NCBI RefSeq assembly: GCF_042665095.1
Contig: NZ_JBHTBV010000004.1
Origin: Gordonibacter pamelaeae
GTDB taxonomy: Bacteria > Actinomycetota > Coriobacteriia > Coriobacteriales > Eggerthellaceae
Direction: 5' to 3' (one strand)
Length of the DNA: 64,000 nt
Part shown: positions 59,023 to 64,000 of the stretch, one piece after another
Position numbering within the stretch: the first letter of the stretch is position 1
Layout: each line of letters opens with the position of its first letter
Made by a program: the position numbers and the translations under genes
The notes under the pieces: model-generated
Told to the model about the DNA's origin: nothing
Database searches by the model: none
Seen by the model: only the letters and a program-made list of their open reading frames with translations

Positions 59023-60754
59023 CGAGCGCAGCGGACTCTCGCGCCGCAGCTTCCTCAAGGGAGCAGGCATTACCGCGCTGGGCGCCGCAGCGGCGGGCGC
59101 GCTGGCCGGGTGCGGCAACGGCTATGCTGTCGATGCCGCCGCAGCTCCGGCCAACGCGCGCGTCGGGGAGGCGGGCACGCCTTCCTGGCTTGGCTTGGCG
59201 CCCGAGGTGCCCGAGGCCGACATCGTCGAAACGCTGGACGTGGAGGTGCTGGTGGTGGGCTGTCGCACGGGCGGGCTGCCGGCCATCATCTCCGCTGCCG
59301 AGAACGGCGCGCGCGTGCTGGGCATCGACCGCGTGTCCAAGGTGGCGAACCCGCGCGAGGATATCGGCGCCATCGACTCCGCCCTGCAGAAGGCGTCGTT
59401 CGCAGAGTACTCCCAGTTCGAGATCGACAAGATGGAGGCCGTGGAGGACATCGTCCGCTATGCCAACGGCTTCATCAACTACGACCTGGTGAAGCTGTGG
59501 GCGAACGAATCCGGCCCTATGCTGGACTGGATCACCGGCATCGTGGAGCGCGACGGCCGCATGGTCATGAACTTCGAGGGATCCATCGGCACGACGGGAC
59601 AGGGTGCGCGCGACAAGGCGTGGGCCACCGGCCATAGTCCTGCGAAGACCGCGCTTTCCAAGGACGACAAGAGCTTCAGCTTCGGCGTATCGCTCATGGA
59701 ATACGCGCAGGAGAAGGGCGCCGAGTTCCGTTGGAACACCGAGCTGGTGAAGTGCGAGCAGGACGGCTCCGGCCGCGTGACCGGCGTAATCGCCCGCGAT
59801 GTCAACGACCGCCACTACCTGCGCATCAACGCCAGCAAGGGCGTCATCCTGTCCACGGGCGGCTACGGCAACAACCTTGAGATGATGGAGGCGCGCCAGC
59901 CGTGGAACCAGGCGCTGCGCATCGCGGCTCCCGGCAAGGGCGGCAACCCCACGGGCGACGGGATCAAGGCGGCTCTGTGGGCAGGCGGCCAGATGGACCC
60001 GCTCGGCGCGGCATGTACGTTCAACCGCGCGTGCTGCAAGCCCGACCAGACGGCCGGCAACGGCACAGTGGGCGAGTGGTTCTGGTTCGGCGAGCAGCCG
60101 TTCATGAAGGTGAACCTGAACGGCAACCGCTTCTGCAACGAGTCCGGCCCCTACGACTACATGCTGCATTCGGCCTATATGCAGCCGCACCACACATACT
60201 GCGATATCTGGGACGCGAACTACGCCGAGCAGGTGCGCCAGATGAACGAGGTGGGCTGCTGCCGCCTGTACCCGTTCGACAACGGCGCGCCGTCGAACCG
60301 TACCATCGAGTCCATGGCATCCGAGTTCGAGAAGCTTATCGAGGCCGGCTACATCCAGCAGGCCGACACCATGGAGGAGCTGGCCGAGAAGCTGAACATC
60401 CCCGTGGAGAACACGGTGAAGTCGTGGCAGCGCTACAACCACCTCGCCGAGCAGGGGCGCGACGAGGACTACAACAAGGAAGCGTACCGCCTGATGAAGC
60501 TGGACACGCCGCCGTTCTACGGCGTGCGCGCCGGCGCTTGGTTCCTGGCCACGCTCGATGGCGTCATGATCGACACGGATATGCATCCCGTGCGCGAGGA
60601 CGGCACGCCGGTGGAGGGCCTGTACCTGACCGGCGACTGCTCGGGCGGCTTCTTCAGCGTGAGCTATCCGAACCTATTCACGGGCCTGGCCTGCGGACGC
60701 ACGATGACGTTCGGCCGTCGCGCCGGCATGTTGGCGGCCACGGGGCAGGCGTAG
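59015..60754 (+). CDS. Tat-exported FAD-dependent reductase (flavocytochrome-type catalytic subunit)
   Basis: The protein has 579 residues. A Tat signal (LSRRSFLKGAGITALGAAAAG) is followed by a lipobox-like AGC. The FAD-binding domain starts with VEVLVVGCRTGGLPAIISAAENGARVLGID (Rossmann loop, with Cys in place of one Gly) and ends with the family C-terminus YLTGDCSGGFFSVSYPNLFTGLACGRTMTFG. The capping part holds the FAD-dependent fumarate-reductase type catalytic fold (TGGYGNNLEMMEARQPW and GVMIDTDMHPV). No heme domain is fused; electrons come from the cytochrome. Proteins of this type in Eggerthella reduce many exogenous or dietary acceptors, for example digoxin by Cgr2. The substrate of this one is unknown. 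Confidence 0.92.
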   Translation: MSNERSGLSRRSFLKGAGITALGAAAAGALAGCGNGYAVDAAAAPANARVGEAGTPSWLGLAPEVPEADIVETLDVEVLVVGCRTGGLPAIISAAENGARVLGIDRVSKVANPREDIGAIDSALQKASFAEYSQFEIDKMEAVEDIVRYANGFINYDLVKLWANESGPMLDWITGIVERDGRMVMNFEGSIGTTGQGARDKAWATGHSPAKTALSKDDKSFSFGVSLMEYAQEKGAEFRWNTELVKCEQDGSGRVTGVIARDVNDRHYLRINASKGVILSTGGYGNNLEMMEARQPWNQALRIAAPGKGGNPTGDGIKAALWAGGQMDPLGAACTFNRACCKPDQTAGNGTVGEWFWFGEQPFMKVNLNGNRFCNESGPYDYMLHSAYMQPHHTYCDIWDANYAEQVRQMNEVGCCRLYPFDNGAPSNRTIESMASEFEKLIEAGYIQQADTMEELAEKLNIPVENTVKSWQRYNHLAEQGRDEDYNKEAYRLMKLDTPPFYGVRAGAWFLATLDGVMIDTDMHPVREDGTPVEGLYLTGDCSGGFFSVSYPNLFTGLACGRTMTFGRRAGMLAATGQA

Positions 60755-61056
60755 GGTCTGCCGGTTGCATCCAGGCCGGCGATCACGGCCAGGCAAATCT
60801 CTGCGGCCTTCGGGCGGTGCGCTTTCCCTTCGCACCGCCCGTACCGCACGGCGGCGCCGTGCGCCCCGTGCCACCCACCAATCCCTGCGGCGGCTCGGCT
60901 CCTTTCCCTCTTTCGCCCGAGCCTGCTGCTTTCCCTCCCTCTGGCGGCGCCCCGCTACTCCTCCGGGGCGCCGCTGCCGGTAGCAGCCGGCTGCTGCGAC
61001 TTAAGGCAGGTCCTTGCGCGCCTTTCGATGAAACCTCGCATGCTACAATGGCGGGC
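60755..61056 (+). other. Gap between the reductase and the LuxR gene
   Basis: 302 bases. It holds the terminator hairpin at 60812-60840 and a smaller stem near 60846-60862 (GCACGGC and GCCGTGC). A TACAAT box (61044-61049) lies only 8 bases before ATG 61057, as would fit a leaderless transcript of the LuxR gene. Confidence 0.5.
60812..60840 (+). terminator. Perfect 10-bp hairpin after the reductase gene
   Basis: GGGCGGTGCG (60812-60821) pairs with CGCACCGCCC (60831-60840) with a 9-base pyrimidine loop, 58 bases after the stop. There is no T-run. Confidence 0.6.
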
Positions 61057-62506
61057 ATGACCGCCTCTTCGGAACAAGCTCCCTCCCTGTTCGCCGCGCC
61101 GTTCTGGCGGGTGTGCGCGGCACTTCTGTGCGTGCTGCTCACCACGTCGCTCATGAACGTGGTGGTGTTCCCGCGCTTTGACGCGGTGTTCACCTACGCT
61201 CGCGACGCGTCCGTGCTGGCCAACGCTACCACGCTCATAGCGGTGGGCCTTGTGGCCACGTTCAGGCCGCAGCTTCTGCGCATGCGAGCGCTCACGGCGG
61301 GATGCCTCGTGCTGCTTGCCATGGGCTCGGCACTGCTGCCGGTAGGGCTGTACACAGGCAGCGCAGTGGCGCTCACTGCCGCAGCCTGCGCGCTGTCCAT
61401 CGGGCGTGGATGGGCCATCGTGATGGTGGGCGCGGCGGCATCGCGCTTGGGAGTGCGCCAGGCGGGGGCTTGCATCGCGTTGGCGTTCGTCGCGGAATAC
61501 GCGGTGACGGCCCTGGTGTGGGTGATTCCGGCAGGAGCCGGCACGGTGCTGTTCGCGCTGCTGCCCTTCTCCACGGTGGTGCTGGTGTGGCGCCAGGCGC
61601 TGCCCGTGCTGCAGGCCACGGAAAGCGGCGAGGCTCCGGCCGACTTCTCCGTGACCCAGCCTTCCACGTTCCTGCCGCTGGCCAGCCAGCTGTTCGTGTG
61701 CCTGTTCCTGTTCCGCGTGGCGTTCGGCTACTCGCTGCGCTTCGGCGAGGTGGGCGGCGTGCCGGTATCCGACTTCCTGGGCATCGTGCCCGTGGCCGCG
61801 GTGGCGCTGTACGTGCTGCTCTCGCGGCGGGCGTTTCCGGCCGATCTGCTGGCGCAGGTTTCGGTGCTGCTGGTGGTCGGCCGGAGGCGCATACGCGGCG
61901 GTGGGGAGCGTGACGCTGCTCGCGGCCGGCAATGCGCTCTTCGACATGGTGGCGTGGCTCGTGCTCATTGCCGTGGCGGGGCGCAACCCGCGTGCGGCCG
62001 TGGCCACGTTCGCCTGGGGCCGCGGTGTGTCCGGGCTGGGTTCCACGGCGGGCGCGGCGCTGGGCGTGTGGTCGAACGACCTGTTCGGCGCGGGGTCTCC
62101 GGCGGTCGACTTCGTCACGGGCGCGCTCATCCTCGTGTTCGTGGGGTACGCGCTCATCGGACTCAAGCATTTCAGCTTCGCCGAGACCATTGCGGGCGTC
62201 ACGCCGGTGGACCAGGCGGTTGCGAAGTCGCCCGAGCAGGAGTTCGCGGAGCGTTGCCGCACGCTGGCCGAGCGCTACGGCTTGAGCCCGCGCGAGCTGG
62301 AGGTGTTCATGATGCTGGCGCGCGGGCGCGACCGCGCTTACATCCAAGAACAGCTGGTCGTGTCGCGCAACACGGTGAAGGCCCACGTCAAGCACGTGTA
62401 CGCCAAGCTGGACATCCACACGCACCAGGACTTGATCGACCTGGTGGAAGAGGAGCGCGTCGAAAGCGGGTGCGCGTCAGGCGCGTCAGAAAGGAGTGCG
62501 ATATGA
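61057..62506 (+). pseudogene. 12-TM LuxR-type regulator, frameshifted
   Basis: ATG 61057 begins TASSEQAPSLFAAPFWRVC. The first frame gives about eight membrane helices (LLCVLLTTSLMNVVVF, AVGLVATFRPQLLRM and so on) up to VSVLLVV near 61878. Then the text goes on in the frame one base further (GGAYAAVGSVTLLAAGNALFDMVAWLVLIAV) for four more helices and the C-terminal LuxR DNA-binding domain (about 430-480: YGLSPRELEVFMMLARGRDRAYIQEQLVVSRNTVKAHVKHVYAKLDIHTHQDLIDLV). One missing base in gtcggccgg at 61879-61883 (for example a lost G) explains the break. Such 12-TM LuxR proteins are encoded next to reductase operons in Eggerthella. ATGA at the end overlaps the next gene. The lesion may be real or a sequence error. 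Confidence 0.82.
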
Positions 62507-63021
62507 CCGTCATCGGGATCATCTCGGATACGCACGGGCAGCTGTCGGAGGCGGCGTTCGCGGCGCTCGCGGACAGCGACCATATCATCCACGCGGGCGA
62601 TATCGGCAACCCGGCCATCCTGCGCGAGCTGGAAACGCTCGCGCCCGTGACGGCGGTTCTGGGCAACAACGACTTCGACGAGTACGGGCAGGCGGTCGGC
62701 CGTTTCGCGCGCCCCGTCATCGACGGCGTGAGGTTCCTGGTGGCCCACTACCCGCGCGACGTGAAGATCAGCTTTGCAGGCTCGGGGGCGCTCGCGCCGG
62801 GCGACCCTATCCCGCAGGTGTGCGTCCATGGGCACACACACGTGCCCGAGATCGTCACCGGGCCCGAGGCGCGTCCGGCCACGTACGTCGTGTGTCCCGG
62901 CGCCGCGTTCCGCCCGCGCGGCGGGTTCCCCCGCTGCATTGCCAAGATCGACGTGTCCGACGGCTGCGTGAACAGCGTGCGCGTGGAGGCGCTCACCGGA
63001 GAGACGCTGCTGGAGGCGTGA
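62503..63021 (+). CDS. YfcE/MJ0936-type metallophosphoesterase
   Basis: The protein has 172 residues; GAAAGGAG lies upstream, and ATG 62503 overlaps the LuxR stop. The calcineurin-like phosphoesterase motifs are complete: IISDTHGQL, IIHAGDIGNP, VLGNNDFDEYG, VAHYP and HGHTHVPE. Metal-dependent phosphodiesterases of this small YfcE family act on cyclic or bis(p-nitrophenyl) phosphates in vitro; the natural substrate is not known. The coupling to the regulator gene is probably incidental. Confidence 0.93.
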   Translation: MTVIGIISDTHGQLSEAAFAALADSDHIIHAGDIGNPAILRELETLAPVTAVLGNNDFDEYGQAVGRFARPVIDGVRFLVAHYPRDVKISFAGSGALAPGDPIPQVCVHGHTHVPEIVTGPEARPATYVVCPGAAFRPRGGFPRCIAKIDVSDGCVNSVRVEALTGETLLEA

Positions 63022-63210
63022 GGCGCGGGCGCTTTCCGCTTGCCAGGCGCGCCTGCTGGCAGGTAATGGTTGCAAGTTCGGCGGCTTCGAAGGTGATAGG
63101 GGTGCAAGGGGGGCTTCGCGACGGAAGAGCGGGTTCCTCGTACAGCGAGGCGAGGTTCTGCGTGCGGACGGGGCGCAGCAAGAGACGTTCTGTCTTTCTC
63201 GGAATGTCCT

Positions 63211-63272
63211 CCTGCTTCGTGCCCCCCCCTGCTTCGTACCCCCCCCTGCTTCGTACCCCCCCCCCTGCTTCG
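63211..63272 (+). repeat. Tandem repeat with C-tracts
   Basis: Three full units and a fragment of CCTGCTTCGTACCCCCC type: CCTGCTTCGTG plus 8 C (63222-63229), CTGCTTCGTA plus 8 C (63239-63246), CTGCTTCGTA plus 10 C (63256-63265), then CTGCTTCG. The C-runs are prone to slippage. It lies in non-coding DNA. Confidence 0.75.
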
Positions 63273-63891
63273 CCGCCGTCCTTGCATCTGTCGTCGGTGG
63301 GCTCGCATGGGCCCTTCGGTTTGGTGCTGCACGCAGGCTGACGAAATGCGCGCTGCCCTGGCGCATGCCATTAACAGCGGAGGCTGGCTTGGGGAACCCC
63401 TGCCATGACGCGGAAACGGCCGGTTTCTGTCAAAAAAGGGCCGGTTTGGCAATCGCAGAGAGCGGCAGGTGCCGGATTCCGGGGATGACGATGGGGCTGC
63501 GCAAGCGTTTCCCCAGGTGGCGCTTCGTCCGAATAAACATAGCAAGACAGTATGGATTGCTAAACCGCCTTCTTTTTGACCATTCGGGAGCGCGGCGGGT
63601 TCTTGAACCGCGGGGCGCGGAGGCGGAATGAGCTCCCGGCGAGAAAATCGCTGCAAACCTGGAATTGGCCGCATTTGACCTTCTGCGCGGAGCGTCCCGA
63701 TCGTCCTCCGTCGCCAGCTCGGCAGTATCCGATGTCTATCATAGCGGGTCGATGCAGCGAGACAGGGAGCGTGGCGAAGCATTGCGCTGGGGCGTAAAGC
63801 GCTTCGAAGGGAGCCGCACGGCACGGGAGCTCATGATGGGGCTTTTCGGAAGGCACTGCTCGCCCTTATGCGGAAAGGAGGGCTTGGCCGC

Positions 63892-63897
63892 TATACT
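63892..63897 (+). promoter_or_regulatory. -10 box of RNase P RNA
   Basis: TATACT, about 8 bases before the expected 5' end. No strong -35 hexamer was found at the correct distance. Confidence 0.45.
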
Positions 63898-63904
63898 AGG
63901 GAAA

Positions 63905-64000
63905 AGGAGGGTCGGCGGAAAGCAAGCGCCCTGAAGGCTGGACGAAGTCGCCGTGCGAAGGGCAGATGGCCTGCGAACAGGGCGCGAACGCGGCGAGGAA
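63905..64000 (+). ncRNA. rnpB: RNase P RNA, 5' part (runs off the right edge)
   Basis: The sequence from about 63905 has the pattern of the beginning of a type A RNase P RNA: GGCTGGACGAAGTCGCCG (compare the GACAGUCGCCGC of other species), a P3-like stem with CGAA loops, and at the very edge GGCGAGGAA, the start of the universal GAGGAAAGUCCGGGCUCC motif (CR-I). The rest is outside the window. RNase P RNA is the ribozyme that trims the 5' ends of tRNA precursors. The exact 5' end is not certain. Confidence 0.72.

Larger units (their letters stand above)
63022..63904. other. Long gap before RNase P RNA
   Basis: 883 bases without a credible gene on either strand. It holds the C-tract tandem repeat at 63211-63272 and a promoter-like -10 for RNase P RNA at its right end. 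No tRNA, Fic, IS or other element was recognised. Confidence 0.5.

Noticed and set aside
59015..60754. Identification of the flavoprotein as Cgr2 (digoxin reductase)
   Set aside because: Operon type fits, but I cannot confirm the specific residues, and Eggerthella genomes hold many paralogues.
59902..62500. Long plus-strand frame crossing the end of the reductase gene and the LuxR gene
   Set aside because: It is a shifted frame of the reductase gene that only by chance runs on in the frame of the LuxR front half; it is not one gene.
62748..63824. Minus-strand frame through the C-tract repeats coding for Gly/Glu-rich repeats
   Set aside because: It runs antisense to the phosphoesterase gene and only reflects the C-tract repeats.
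63365..63934. Short open frames in the right-hand gap
   Set aside because: No ribosome sites, no domains, biased Arg/Gly/Pro composition; they overlap the promoter area of RNase P RNA.

Overview
The window is a high-GC, gene-dense bacterial chromosome segment that best fits the Coriobacteriia, family Eggerthellaceae (Eggerthella or Gordonibacter-like). The reasons are indirect. A pentaheme cytochrome c is fused in an operon with a Tat-exported FAD reductase and sits beside a 12-TM LuxR-type regulator. There are also a DMSO-reductase-family molybdoenzyme, DUF5692-like and DUF5685-like proteins, a type III glutamine synthetase, a citramalate route to isoleucine, and the actinobacterial-type parS sequence. 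The species cannot be fixed from sequence alone.

Layout. 0-5 kb: the tail of homoserine dehydrogenase, then a very large PAS/GGDEF/EAL protein split by an in-frame TGA. 5-10 kb: a co-directional cluster of a zinc-ribbon membrane protein, a MarR regulator, a DUF5685-like protein, a J-domain protein and a DnaK paralogue. 10-15 kb: a second PAS-GAF-GGDEF-EAL protein, a HAD hydrolase, a Phd-Doc module and metA. 15-21 kb: a YkvI-like transporter with a class III aminotransferase, a perfect parS site, metY, a ZIP transporter and a membrane protein with an unclear start. 21-24 kb: a second (ParE/RelE-type) toxin-antitoxin pair and rplM-rpsI. 24-26 kb: a GNAT enzyme and a frameshifted MFS pump. 26.8-34.4 kb: a compact six-gene operon (BioB-like radical SAM enzyme, SsuABC-like importer, FtsX/LolD-like exporter), then an MFS protein and a DUF4418 protein. 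34.6-42.6 kb: glutamine synthetase III, a two-component system, and divergent from it VTC-DUF4956-Cthe_2159-like genes. 43-46 kb: ilvE-cimA-yerC. 46-48.8 kb: two divergent DUF5692-like membrane proteins and a TetR regulator. 49-57 kb: an NlpC/P60 hydrolase, a flavodoxin-fold oxidoreductase, an HD-GYP gene broken at the GYP motif, a cysteine hydrolase, a molybdoenzyme, a NUDIX enzyme, a second parS, a sirtuin and Hsp20 under CIRCE control. 57.6-64 kb: a candidate type I toxin with a convergent small RNA, the cytochrome/flavoprotein reductase operon, a frameshifted LuxR regulator, a phosphoesterase, and the 5' part of RNase P RNA at the right edge.

How the parts connect. Methionine synthesis is represented by hom, metA (residue pattern of the acetyl-CoA type) and metY. 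The upstream regions of metA and metY share TATCG half-sites, which suggests a common regulator. Cyclic-di-GMP turnover is represented by three large proteins, two of which carry an in-frame nonsense codon at a functionally decisive place. The two-component system appears to control its own gene and the VTC operon through mirrored 11-bp direct repeats at the -35 positions. Two exact parS sequences 38 kb apart suggest that the region lies in the origin-proximal part of the chromosome.

Four genes carry a single lesion (two nonsense codons, two one-base frameshifts) in otherwise well preserved sequence. Real gene loss and sequence error cannot be told apart here.
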